Shown here: piece after piece, positions 52,279-60,559 of the stretch | How the letters are laid out: each line of letters begins with the position of its first letter | Position numbering within the stretch: the stretch's first letter is position 1 | Origin: JACQFV01 sp964593585 | Lineage (GTDB): Bacteria; Zixibacteria; MSB-5A5; WJJR01 | Reading direction: 5' to 3' | Assembly (NCBI GenBank): GCA_964593585.1 | Contig: CAZQIZ010000012.1 | Location: 19,632-83,631, forward strand | Length of the DNA: 64,000 nt | Translations under genes and position numbers: made by a program | The notes under the pieces: model-generated | Seen by the model: the letters and a program-made list of their open reading frames with translations, nothing else | Database searches by the model: none | Told to the model about the DNA's origin: nothing

Positions 52279-54078
52279 CTAATCGCTGATTTTGAGCACG
52301 GCGAGGAAGGCCTCGGGCGGGACATCGACCTTGCCGACCCGCTTCATCCGTTTCTTCCCCTCTTTTTGCTTCTCGAGCAGCTTGCGTTTGCGGGTGACGT
52401 CGCCGCCGTAGAGTTTGGCGATGACATCCTTGCGCAGGGGTTTGACCGATTCGCGGGCGATCGGCTTGCCGCCGCCGATCGCGGCTTGGATGATGACTTC
52501 AAACTGCTGCCGGGGGATCAGTTCCTTGAGCGTCTCGCAGAGCTTACGGCCGATGCGGTAGGCGTTGTCGCGATGCACGACCGAGGAGAGGGCATCGACG
52601 GTCTCGCCGGCCAGCCGGATTTCGAGTTTGTCAAGGGCGTTTTCGCGGTATTCGAGGAAATCGTAGTCGAGCGAGCCGTAGCCGCGGGTGACCGACTTGA
52701 GCCGGTCATAGAACTCGAAGATGATTTCGGCCAGCGGGAAGTCGAAGATCAGCCGGGCGCGGTCACCGATGTACTCGGTGTTGATGTAGTCGCCGCGCTT
52801 GGAGGTGGCCAGGGTCATCACCGTGCCGACCGCGTCGGACGGGCAAATGATGTGGGCGCGCACATACGGTTCGGCGATCGCCTCGTACTGGCCGCGCGGC
52901 GGAATGTCGGCCGGGTTGTCAATGGTGCGGACCTCGCCGTTGGTCATGCGGATCTGGTATTCGACATTGGGCACGGTGGCCACGATCGGCTGATTGAATT
53001 CGCGCGCCAGCCGTTCCTTGACAATCTCCAGATGCAACAGTCCCAGGAAGCCGCAGCGGAAGCCGAACCCCAGCGCCAGCGACCGTTCCGGCTGGAAGGA
53101 GAGCGACGCATCGTTGAGGCGCAGTTTGTCGAGAGCGACGCGCAGATCGGAGTACTTGTCCGAATCGGCCGGATACAGACCGGAGAAGACCATCGGCTTG
53201 ATGGCGCGGAAACCGGGCAGCGGCTCGGAGGCCGGGTTGTCGGCGTTGGTGACGGTGTCGCCGACACGGGCCTCGTGGATGTCCTTGACGTGGGCCAGGA
53301 TGTAGCCGACCTCGCCGGCCGCAAGCGTCTCGCGCGGGATCGGACGCATCTGCAGAATCCCGGTCTCTTCAACCTGATGGACATCGGCATGCGAAAAGAA
53401 GCGGATCTGATCGCCGGCTTTCAGGGATCCGTCGACCACGCGGACATAGACAACCGCGCCGTGGTACAGATCATGGGCGGCATCGAAGACCAGCGCGCGC
53501 AGGGGGGCTTTGGGGTCGCCGGCCGGCGGCGGGATGCGCGCGATGACCGCCTCCAGCAGCTGGTCGGTGTTCAGTCCGGTCTTGGCCGAGACGCGGATGA
53601 CCTCCTCGGGCTCGCAGGAGAGCAGTTTGGCGACCTCGACCGCGTGGCGGTCGGGATCGGCCGCGGGCAAATCGATCTTGTTGAGAACCGGAACGATGGT
53701 CAAACCGGCCTCGATGGCGAGGTAGGCATTGGCCACGGTCTGTGCTTGGATGCCCTGTGCGGCATCGACGACCAGAATGGCGCCGTCGCAGGCGGCCAGC
53801 GCCCGCGAGACTTCGTAGTTGAAGTCGACATGCCCGGGCGTGTCGATCAGGTTCAGGACATAGTCCTGCCCGGACTTGGCGCGGTAGTTCATGCGGATGG
53901 CGTGGGACTTGATGGTGATCCCGCGTTCGCGTTCCAGGTCCATGTTGTCGAGGACCTGCTCGCGCATCTTGCGCTCATCGATGGTGTGGGTGGCCTCCAG
54001 CAGCCGATCGGCCAGCGTGGATTTCCCATGATCGATATGGGCGATGATCGAGAAGTTGCGGATGCGGCTCTGGTCCAT
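52279..54078 (-). CDS. lepA: elongation factor 4 (LepA)
   Basis: 599 residues, standard length. G1 AHIDHGKSTLADRLLE, switch ERGITIKSHAIRM, G3 DTPGHVDFNYEV, G4 LNKIDLPAADP, the LepA-specific PGFRAIKPMVFSGLYP and SLALGFGFRCGFLGLLHLE, and the C-terminal QKEGKKRMKRVGKVDVP. A ribosome-binding GTPase involved in initiation/back-translocation and 30S assembly. Convergent with the HD-GYP gene by 9 bases. Confidence 0.98.
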   Translation of the reverse strand: MDQSRIRNFSIIAHIDHGKSTLADRLLEATHTIDERKMREQVLDNMDLERERGITIKSHAIRMNYRAKSGQDYVLNLIDTPGHVDFNYEVSRALAACDGAILVVDAAQGIQAQTVANAYLAIEAGLTIVPVLNKIDLPAADPDRHAVEVAKLLSCEPEEVIRVSAKTGLNTDQLLEAVIARIPPPAGDPKAPLRALVFDAAHDLYHGAVVYVRVVDGSLKAGDQIRFFSHADVHQVEETGILQMRPIPRETLAAGEVGYILAHVKDIHEARVGDTVTNADNPASEPLPGFRAIKPMVFSGLYPADSDKYSDLRVALDKLRLNDASLSFQPERSLALGFGFRCGFLGLLHLEIVKERLAREFNQPIVATVPNVEYQIRMTNGEVRTIDNPADIPPRGQYEAIAEPYVRAHIICPSDAVGTVMTLATSKRGDYINTEYIGDRARLIFDFPLAEIIFEFYDRLKSVTRGYGSLDYDFLEYRENALDKLEIRLAGETVDALSSVVHRDNAYRIGRKLCETLKELIPRQQFEVIIQAAIGGGKPIARESVKPLRKDVIAKLYGGDVTRKRKLLEKQKEGKKRMKRVGKVDVPPEAFLAVLKISD

Positions 54079-54185
54079 AACATGCCAAACGCGGACGCAG
54101 GGGCGTCCGCGCAGGAATGCAAGTTACGCAATCACCCAGTCCGTAACAAGGCGGTTGCAGCGTTCCGGTGTCCCACCGGTCGGGG

Positions 54186-55169
54186 CTAAGGATGTGCCTG
54201 GCAGAGGTCCAACAGCGCCTGGAAGTCGGGCGGGGGCGGGGCGGAGAAGGTAAGCGGCGCGCCGGAGGCCGGGTGGAGGAAGGCGAGTGTGTGGGCATGC
54301 AGGGCGGGGCGGCCGATGGCTTCCAGCATCTTACGGGCCAGATCGCGGCGGCGGGGATCGACCCCGGCGATTCGGTCGCGACCTCCGCCGTATTCGGCAT
54401 CCCCAACGACCGAATGCCCGACGTGGGATAAATGCACGCGAATCTGATGGGTGCGTCCGGTGGACAGGTGCACCTCCAGCCAGTCGGCAAGGGCGTAGCG
54501 ATCGCGCAGGTGCACGGTGGTCTTGGCGTCGCGCCCGGCGTTGTTGACCGCCATCTTCTTACGGTCGCGCAGCGAACGGCCGATGGGCGCCTCGATGACC
54601 AGCGGTGATTTCTTCAAGTGTCCCCAGGTGATCGTCCAATAGATGCGCGAAAGGGTGCGGTCCTTCAGTTGCACGGCCAGACGGCGGTGCGCCAGTTCGG
54701 TGCGCGCCACCACCATCAGGCCGGAGGTGCCTTTGTCGAGCCGGTGGACGATCCCGGGGCGGTCGCTTTCGGCTTCGGCGTCATCGTCGACGAAGGCACC
54801 CCGTCCCAGCAGGGCGTTGAGCAAGGTCCCGGTGCGGTGCCCGGCGGCCGGGTGCACCACCATCCCGGCGGGTTTGTTCACCACCAGCAGGTGCTCGTCC
54901 TCGAAGAGGACATCCAGCGGGATATCTTCCGGTTCGGCGGGGGCATCGGGCAATGCCGCGCGCGCCAGCGTGAGCGTGATCTGGTCCCCCTCTTCCACCC
55001 TGTAATTGGAGCGCGCAACGACGCCGTTGATGAGCAGTTGGCCGCCGTCGATGGCCCGCTGAATCTGCGAGCGGGAGAAGTCGGGAAAGCGCTCCGCCAG
55101 CACGCGGTCGACACGGATTTCGGCATCGGCGTCGGTGGCGGTGTGGTGGATGGTGGGGTTCGAGTTCAT
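54186..55169 (-). CDS. 23S rRNA pseudouridine synthase (RluD/RluA family)
   Basis: 327 residues from ATG 55169; the frame runs further upstream but without typical sequence. S4 domain (IRVDRVLAERFPDFSRSQIQ, about 15-65) then the catalytic domain: VNKPAGMVVHPAAGHRTGTL, PGIVHRLDKGTSGLMVVARTE (catalytic Asp), STGRTHQIRVHLSHVGHSVVGD and RPALHAHTLAFLHP. Length and S4 domain favour RluD, but RluC-type cannot be excluded. Follows lepA on the minus strand. Confidence 0.92.
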   Translation of the reverse strand: MNSNPTIHHTATDADAEIRVDRVLAERFPDFSRSQIQRAIDGGQLLINGVVARSNYRVEEGDQITLTLARAALPDAPAEPEDIPLDVLFEDEHLLVVNKPAGMVVHPAAGHRTGTLLNALLGRGAFVDDDAEAESDRPGIVHRLDKGTSGLMVVARTELAHRRLAVQLKDRTLSRIYWTITWGHLKKSPLVIEAPIGRSLRDRKKMAVNNAGRDAKTTVHLRDRYALADWLEVHLSTGRTHQIRVHLSHVGHSVVGDAEYGGGRDRIAGVDPRRRDLARKMLEAIGRPALHAHTLAFLHPASGAPLTFSAPPPPDFQALLDLCQAHP

Positions 55170-55409
55170 GTGCCGGAGGGCAAGATACGGAATTTGGGGC
55201 GGAGAGAGGTGGTCATCGCCGCGTGCGCCATCCGTCTCTGTTGAGGCATCCTCTGCAGAGCGGCCGACGGATGTTGAGTCAGGGATAGCGTGCAGAGTAT
55301 CCGCGAGTTGCCCGCTGACCGATCGGTTACTGGCAGCCCAAGCCGGGGCATGCAGTGCCATTGCCCGCGCGACTGGCCGCTGCGCTGGAGGACGCAGATA
55401 GCAACTCGG

Positions 55410-55916
55410 TCACTTCGAGGGAAACGGCACGCTGATCGCCCGGATCGATGCAGAGACTCCCAGGGTTGCGAACGCAATTCGGATCCAGTCGTAATGGACC
55501 CATTCCCGCACCATGCGCACGATGGTCTCTTTGTCTCGCACGGCATTTGCAGCGCCTGTGGCGATCGCCCAGAGCTCCGCGTTGCGAGGCCAGAACCAGG
55601 TCACGGTGAAGATTAGCACACCCAGCAGCGTGATACCTGGGATGACGAGCCAGATTCGGTAGCTCCAAGGCGTCTTCCATCCCACGACGATGGCGGCCAG
55701 GCAGCAAACAAGCCACACGACAGAACTTGGGAAGAAGTACTCACCGGTGTCGACAGGCCAGCGAGGCCCATATGGCAGAAGGTCCAGAGACTCGGGCGGC
55801 GACTGACTCCAGGCGCCGACCAGAACACGGTTATCAAAAAGCTTTCCGCCGAGGAGGATTCCACCGGCAAGTACCATAATCCAGAGCAGGAAGCGTACTG
55901 TGCGCGCAGGCCACAT
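55410..55916 (-). CDS. small integral membrane protein, DUF1772-like
   Basis: 168 residues from ATG 55916. Four hydrophobic segments (FLLWIMVLAGGILLGGKLFD, VVWLVCCLAAIVVGW, IWLVIPGITLLGVLIFTVTW, WIRIAFATLGVSASIRAIS). The arrangement with FWPRNAELW before the last helix and W..YDW.R at its start recalls DUF1772/anthrone-oxygenase-like proteins. Identification is weak. Single gene flanked by a repeat-rich spacer. Confidence 0.6.
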   Translation of the reverse strand: MWPARTVRFLLWIMVLAGGILLGGKLFDNRVLVGAWSQSPPESLDLLPYGPRWPVDTGEYFFPSSVVWLVCCLAAIVVGWKTPWSYRIWLVIPGITLLGVLIFTVTWFWPRNAELWAIATGAANAVRDKETIVRMVREWVHYDWIRIAFATLGVSASIRAISVPFPSK

Positions 55917-56106
55917 GTTGTTGTCTCCGTTTGCTAGTATCTGGCGTGTCGATTCCGTGCAACAGCACCGCAATAAGCGTGGCCTACCCGCGTTAAATCA
56001 AGCGATCATGTATCCTGGTTTGCTGATACTCCGCCAAGTTTCCCCCTCCGCTTGCAGTGGGGCGCTCTATACCCCAAGGCCGTTTGATGCCGTGTGGCGG
56101 CATGGG

Positions 56107-56133
56107 GAAGGGGCGTATGCAATACGCCCCTAC
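56107..56133. repeat. 27-nt REP-like palindrome, variant centre
   Basis: GGGGCGTAT (56110-56118), centre GCA, ATACGCCCC (56122-56130), then TAC. Same outer GGGGCG...CGCCCCTAC frame as the copies near the RAYT gene, different inner bases. Confidence 0.75.
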
Positions 56134-56198
56134 AGTGCGACTATGTGGCGCTGAGCAGGTTGCCGAAAAAATCAGTTCCGACGCAAGTAGAGGCAAAT

Positions 56199-56278
56199 GT
56201 CATGCTGAGCGGAGCGAAGCATCTGCTGTTTTCACCTTTGTACCAGAAAGGCAGACCCTTCGCTTCGCTCAGGGTGAC
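56199..56278. repeat. 80-bp MITE-like hairpin with GTCATGCTGAGC ends
   Basis: Left end 56199-56225 (GTCATGCTGAGCG, AGCGAAG) and right end 56252-56278 (CTTCGCTTCGCTCAGGGTGAC) are 27-nt imperfect inverted repeats around a 26-nt AT-richer centre. Sequences of this type are scattered in many bacterial genomes. No coding capacity. Confidence 0.75.
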
Positions 56279-56402
56279 AATGCGGAATTCTGGGTTTTTC
56301 CGCAACCTGCGAGGCCAAGTCTCAGACCTGCCCCCACGGGTTCCTTCAGAGCGCATCACGCTCGCGGCGTTCTGTGGTTGTCAGGGAATTTACCGGAATC
56401 GA

Positions 56403-56429
56403 AAAGGGGCGTATGCAATGCGCCCCTAC
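56403..56429. repeat. 27-nt REP-like palindrome, variant centre (second copy)
   Basis: GGGGCGTAT, GCA, ATGCGCCCC then TAC, one mismatch between arms. Lies 24 bases downstream of the mrp stop on the minus strand, so it could also act as a 3' mRNA hairpin. Confidence 0.7.
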
Positions 56430-56453
56430 GTGTCCGGCCATTCGTGAACTGGC

Positions 56454-57530
56454 TTAGAATGTGATCTTCACGGGCTCGGTTTCGGCGGCCTCGGAGTTGC
56501 GGATGCTCACCTGGGCGGCGAGGTTGCGCGCGATCTGCTGGAAGGCGATGGCCGATTCGGAGTCGGGTTCGGCGATCACGATCGGCACGCCGGAATCCGA
56601 GGTTTCGCGCAGACGGGTGGCCAGCGGGATTTCGCCGAGGAAGGGGACGCCGAGACGGTCGGCGGCACGGCGGGCGCCGCCATTGTCGAAAATGTACTCG
56701 CGGTAGTTGCAGTGCGAGCAGGTGAAGTAGCTCATGTTCTCGATCAGGCCGAGGATCGGCGTTTTCAACTGATTGAACATGATCACCGCCTTCTCGGCGA
56801 CCTTGAGGGCGACATCCTGCGGCGTGGAGACAATCGCCGCGCCGGTCAGCGGGATGCGCTGGCACAGCGAGAGTTGTATGTCGCCGGTGCCGGGGGGCAG
56901 ATCGACAACGAGATAATCGATCTCGCCCCATTCGACCCCGCCCAAGAACTGCTCGATCATCTTGGTCAGCATCGGCCCGCGCCAGACCACCGCCTGGTCG
57001 GGTTTGAGGAAGAAACCCATGGAGATAACCTTAACCCCATAGGCCATCACCGGCATGATGCCACGTTCGCCGGGTACCGGTTGCTCGTTTATGCCGAGGA
57101 TGGTTGGGATGCTGGGGCCGTAGACGTCGGCGTCCATGAGCCCGACGCTCGCGCCGGTCTGCGCCAGCGCGACCGCGAGGTTGGCCGAGACGGTCGATTT
57201 GCCCACCCCGCCTTTGCCGGAGCCGACCGGGATGACATTCTTCACGCCCGGGATCAGCGCCTGGCCCATCTCGCTCAGCGTCGGACGGACCTGCGCGGTC
57301 ATCTTGATGTTGACCATACTCACGCCGGGCAGGGCGCGGATGACGCGCTCGGCCTGGGCCTTCATGTCGTCTTTGACCGGGCAGGCGGGCGTGGTCAGCT
57401 CGATCGTCACCTTGACCAGGTCCTCGCAGACGGCGATGTCCTTCACAAAGCCGAGCGAGACGATGTCGCGGTGCAGATCGGGATCGATGATGGTTTTCAG
57501 CGCTTGTAAAATCTGGGCTTCGGTGGCCAC
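56454..57530 (-). CDS. Mrp/ApbC-type Fe-S cluster carrier ATPase
   Basis: 358 residues from GTG 57530. N-terminal MIP18/DUF59 domain (IIDPDLHRDIVSLGFVKDI, TTPACPVKDDM) fused to a deviant-Walker P-loop ATPase: VGSGKGGVGKSTVSANLA, LMDADVYGPSIP, VVDLPPGTGDIQLSLCQ. The ENMSYFTCSHCNY segment provides the CxxC that binds a bridging 4Fe-4S cluster. Loads clusters onto apo-proteins, fitting the Fe-S enzymes in this window (KorAB partners, radical SAM proteins, the FAD/4Fe-4S oxidoreductase). Confidence 0.96.
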   Translation of the reverse strand: MATEAQILQALKTIIDPDLHRDIVSLGFVKDIAVCEDLVKVTIELTTPACPVKDDMKAQAERVIRALPGVSMVNIKMTAQVRPTLSEMGQALIPGVKNVIPVGSGKGGVGKSTVSANLAVALAQTGASVGLMDADVYGPSIPTILGINEQPVPGERGIMPVMAYGVKVISMGFFLKPDQAVVWRGPMLTKMIEQFLGGVEWGEIDYLVVDLPPGTGDIQLSLCQRIPLTGAAIVSTPQDVALKVAEKAVIMFNQLKTPILGLIENMSYFTCSHCNYREYIFDNGGARRAADRLGVPFLGEIPLATRLRETSDSGVPIVIAEPDSESAIAFQQIARNLAAQVSIRNSEAAETEPVKITF

Positions 57531-57777
57531 GTGGTTGTCCTCTCGTTAATCGCGCGCGTTGGCGCGCGGGGCATGGATCATAACACCCGCGCGCATCTAT
57601 TGCCTATGGGCATACGCGATGAAAAGCGAAAGTTTGGCGGTCGCGGAGAAAAAGTATCCGCTTTTGACATTGCGCCCGCCGGGCGCGATATTGCTTGCCA
57701 AGTGCTTCGGGGATCGCATCTTAAACGCGCCGATTGTCGCGAGGCCCCGGAAGAATCCCGCGCCAAGGAGGATGTGA

Positions 57778-58578
57778 ATGCAGACTGTCAGCCCGATTCT
57801 CGATGCGTTGTTTCGCTGGATGCATGTGCTCTTCGGCGTGATCTGGCTGGGGTATGGATACTTCTTCAGTTTTGTCGTGATGCCGATGCTGGCGAAACTG
57901 GAGCCCGATGTTCAGCGCCGGCTGGTGCCGGAGATGCTGCCGCGGTCGATGTCCTGGTTCAAGATTTCCTCGATCCTCGCCTATGTCTTCGGGCTTCTGC
58001 TTTTGATGCTGGTCTTCTACCATGGCAAACAGGCGTTTGCGAATGTGCAGGGGGCGAGCGGATACGTCGGGCCAATCGCGATGATTCTGTTTTCGCTTTT
58101 GCTCGCGCCGGTGGTTTATGACCTTTTGGTCAACAGCGCGCTGGGGAAAAACCCCAAGGCGCTTGGGGCGGCGCTGTTTGCGTTACTGGCCGTCACGCTT
58201 TTGCTCATGATCTTTTGGGCGAAGTTCGAGTACCGCACCGCGAACATTCACATCGGGGCGATGCTCGGCTCGATCACCGCGTTCAACACGCTCTTCCGTC
58301 TGTTGCCGGGGCAGCGTCAACTGGTGGCGGGCATCAAGGCGGGGACGCCGCCGGATCCGGCGAAGATGGCCGGGGCGATGCTCCGCGCCCGGCACAACAG
58401 TTACATGGGCGTGACCATCCTCTGGACGATGATCGGCGCGCACACCTTCTCGTTCGCCGGCGGTGCGATGGGGATGACCGACAAGACCTGGTGGATCGGA
58501 TTTCTGATCGTCACGCTGCTGGGCTGGCATGTGATCTTTCGATTGTTCAAGCGCGCCGGAAAACTGCAAGGCGCATAG
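57778..58578 (+). CDS. PuuD-like urate hydroxylase N-terminal domain membrane protein
   Basis: 266 residues; AAGGAGG sits 5 bases before ATG 57778. About seven membrane helices, beginning with FRWMHVLFGVIWLGYGYFFSFVVMP, the signature of the Urate_ox_N (PuuD) family. Conserved His appear in MHVLFG, ANIHIGAML, RARHNSYMG and IGAHTFSFAGG. PuuD itself adds a C-terminal cytochrome c, which is missing here. Related c-less proteins are common and mostly uncharacterised, so urate oxidation is not implied. Confidence 0.8.
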   Translation: MQTVSPILDALFRWMHVLFGVIWLGYGYFFSFVVMPMLAKLEPDVQRRLVPEMLPRSMSWFKISSILAYVFGLLLLMLVFYHGKQAFANVQGASGYVGPIAMILFSLLLAPVVYDLLVNSALGKNPKALGAALFALLAVTLLLMIFWAKFEYRTANIHIGAMLGSITAFNTLFRLLPGQRQLVAGIKAGTPPDPAKMAGAMLRARHNSYMGVTILWTMIGAHTFSFAGGAMGMTDKTWWIGFLIVTLLGWHVIFRLFKRAGKLQGA

Positions 58579-58626
58579 GAGCAGACGAGACGGGCGCGGT
58601 GATCCGCGCCCGTTTCACTTTCGACG

Positions 58627-59295
58627 ATGTTCATCGGGCATTTTGGCGTTGCGTTGGCGGCGAAAAAGGCCGCGCCGCGGGTGCCGTTGGGGTTTTTGAT
58701 CCTGGCATCCACCTGGATTGATCTGATCTGGCCGATCTTCCTGCTCTTGGGGATCGAACAGGTGCGGATCGCCCCGGGTGACACCGCGTTCACACCGCTG
58801 GAATTCACGCATTATCCATACACGCACAGTCTCCTCTTTGTCATCGGCTGGGGGATCCTGCTTGGCGCCGTCTACGCCGTCTGACGGCGCGGGGACCGGG
58901 CGCGGCGTTCGTTTTGGGGTGGGGTGGTGATTGCGACGTTGGTGGTCAGCCATTGGTTGCTGGACTGGCTGGCGCATCGTGCTGATCTGCCGCTGTATCC
59001 CGACGGGCCGCGGGTGGGGCTGGGGCTGTGGAACTCCATTCCCGCCGCGGTGGCGGTGGAGGCCGCGATCTTCGTTGCCGGAATTCTGCTTTATGTCCGC
59101 GCCACTTCTCCTCGTAACCGGGTCGGTGTCTGGTCGTTCTGGGCCTTTGTCGGCTTCGTGACCGTGATTTACATCGCCAACCTCACCGGTCCGCCGCCGC
59201 CCAGCGCCGAGGCAATCGGCTGGGTGGGGCTGGCGGCGTGGTTGTTTCCGCTATGGGGGTGGTGGATTGAGCGGTATCGTCGCACGGCTCAGTGA
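58627..59295 (+). pseudogene. YdjM/YbcI-like membrane metal-dependent hydrolase, interrupted by in-frame TGA
   Basis: One frame of about 222 codons with TGA at 58882-58884 (codon 86). Before the stop: MFIGHFGVALAAKKAAPRVPLG, STWIDLIWPIFLLLGIEQVRI and FTHYPYTHSLLFVIGWGILLG. After it: RRGDRARRSFWGGVVIATLVVSHWLLDWLAHR and more helices. Conserved His/Asp (GHFGVAL, TWID, THS, SHWLLDW) span both halves, so they are one gene. A TGG-to-TGA change (or Arg codon loss) would explain it. No SECIS-like context seemed convincing. Pseudogene, sequence error or rare readthrough. Confidence 0.8.
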
Positions 59296-59524
59296 GACCG
59301 TTGACGCTCGGTCCAACCGATCATCGACAGGACCGTCTTTCCCGCGAAAGCGAGAATACAGACATCGGCCACCATGGTCTGGGCCCCCGCCTCCGCGGGG
59401 GCGACGAATTGGGCGTTCCGTCATACGCGTCTGCGCGGGGGAGAGGAATTGCGTCATGTCGTGCCATAACGGAAAACGCCGGGTGAGGATGCCCGGCGTT
59501 CTCAGTTACGGATGACATCACCGG
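59296..59524. repeat. degenerate REP-like sequence plus bidirectional terminator
   Basis: Contains TTCCCGCGAAAGCGAGAATA (59337 onward) and GCCCCCGCCTCCGCGGGGGCG (59385 onward, with inverted CCCCCGC/GCGGGGG), resembling decayed REP halves common in other bacteria. A 9-bp perfect hairpin AACGCCGGG/CCCGGCGTT at 59475-59500 lies between the convergent genes and likely terminates one or both. Confidence 0.55.
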
Positions 59525-60559
59525 TTACGCGCCGACAGTCCAGCGCTGGCCGGAGTGGATCAACTTCTTCAAGTCGCCCTTGCCGCGCTTGGATGTGTAG
59601 TCGTCGATCTGCGACCTCATCAGGCCATCGTAGGTGGGATGGTTGACACTGCGGAAGACGCCAATCGGGACCGGGAGGTTGGGGTTTTCGCGCGACAGCA
59701 GGAAAGCCAGCGAGGCATCCTCGTCGGTCTCATCGTGGACGAGGAGATCGCTCTCGCTGACGCCCTGGCCGAGTTGCACCACTTCCAGCCGGAATCCCTT
59801 CAGCCGGAGCCCCTTGTCGAGGTTCTTGCCGAACTTCATCGGCTGGCCGTGCTTGAGTTCGATGATACGGTCGTCGCGGATTTCCTTGGCGGTTAGATAC
59901 TCCCAGGCGCCGTCGTTGAAGATGTTGCAGTTCTGGAAGATCTCGACAAAGGCCACGCCCTTGTGCTGCGCGGCACGTTTGAGGACCTCCTGCATGTGCT
60001 GCGGCTCGCCGTCGATGGCGCGGGCGACAAAGGTCGCCTCGGCGGCCAGCGCGAAGGCCACCGGCTGGATCGGATGCTCGATCGAGCCGATCGGGGTCGA
60101 CTTGGTGATCTTGCCCATCTCCGAGGTGGGCGAAGTCTGCCCCTTGGTGAGGCCGTAGATGCGGTTGTTGAACAGCACGATCTTCAGATCGACGTTGCGG
60201 CGCAGGGTGTGCAGCATGTGGTTGCCGCCGATCGAGAGCCCGTCGCCGTCGCCGGTCATCACCCACACCATCAGGTCGGGGTTGGCGCACTTGACGCCGG
60301 TGGCGATCGCCGGCGCGCGGCCGTGAATGGTGTGGAAGCCGTAGGTGTTCATGTAGTACGGGAAGCGCGAGGAGCAGCCGATCCCCGAAACGAACACCAG
60401 TTTTTCGCGCGGTATGGCCAGATCGGCGCAGACACGCTGCATCTGGGCGAGGATGCTGTAATCCCCGCAACCGGGGCACCAGCGGACCTCCTGGTCGGAC
60501 TCGTAATTCTTGCGTGTCGGCTTGGGCGTCTGCGGCGCCGGGGCGGTCATGGTGGCCAT
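59525..60559 (-). CDS. korB: 2-oxoacid:ferredoxin oxidoreductase subunit beta
   Basis: 344 residues from ATG 60559, which overlaps the korA stop (TAATG). The frame extends upstream inside korA but that part is not coding. TPP-binding subunit: VRWCPGCGDYSIL (CxxC cluster ligands), FVSGIGCSSRFPYYM, HGRAPAIATGVK, VMTGDGDGLSIGGNH and LFNNRIYGLTKGQTSPT. With KorA it converts 2-oxoglutarate (or another 2-oxoacid) and CoA to acyl-CoA and CO2 while reducing ferredoxin. Ends beside a bidirectional terminator. Confidence 0.95.
   Translation of the reverse strand: MATMTAPAPQTPKPTRKNYESDQEVRWCPGCGDYSILAQMQRVCADLAIPREKLVFVSGIGCSSRFPYYMNTYGFHTIHGRAPAIATGVKCANPDLMVWVMTGDGDGLSIGGNHMLHTLRRNVDLKIVLFNNRIYGLTKGQTSPTSEMGKITKSTPIGSIEHPIQPVAFALAAEATFVARAIDGEPQHMQEVLKRAAQHKGVAFVEIFQNCNIFNDGAWEYLTAKEIRDDRIIELKHGQPMKFGKNLDKGLRLKGFRLEVVQLGQGVSESDLLVHDETDEDASLAFLLSRENPNLPVPIGVFRSVNHPTYDGLMRSQIDDYTSKRGKGDLKKLIHSGQRWTVGA

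Larger units (their letters stand above)
55917..56453. other. repeat-rich intergenic region
   Basis: About 540 bases with no credible gene. Open frames here are read-throughs of palindromes. It holds two 27-nt palindromes (56107-56133, 56403-56429) of the same general GTAGGGGCG type as those in the restriction operon, and between them an 80-bp hairpin element with 27-nt imperfect ends. Confidence 0.7.

Noticed and set aside
57778..58578. Functional urate oxidase
   Set aside because: Only the membrane Urate_ox_N-like part is present. The C-terminal cytochrome of PuuD is missing and no purine catabolic neighbours exist.
58882..58884. Selenocysteine at the UGA of the YdjM-like gene
   Set aside because: I saw no hairpin of SECIS geometry that looked better than chance in GC-rich DNA, and the position is a hydrophilic loop where relatives have ordinary residues.
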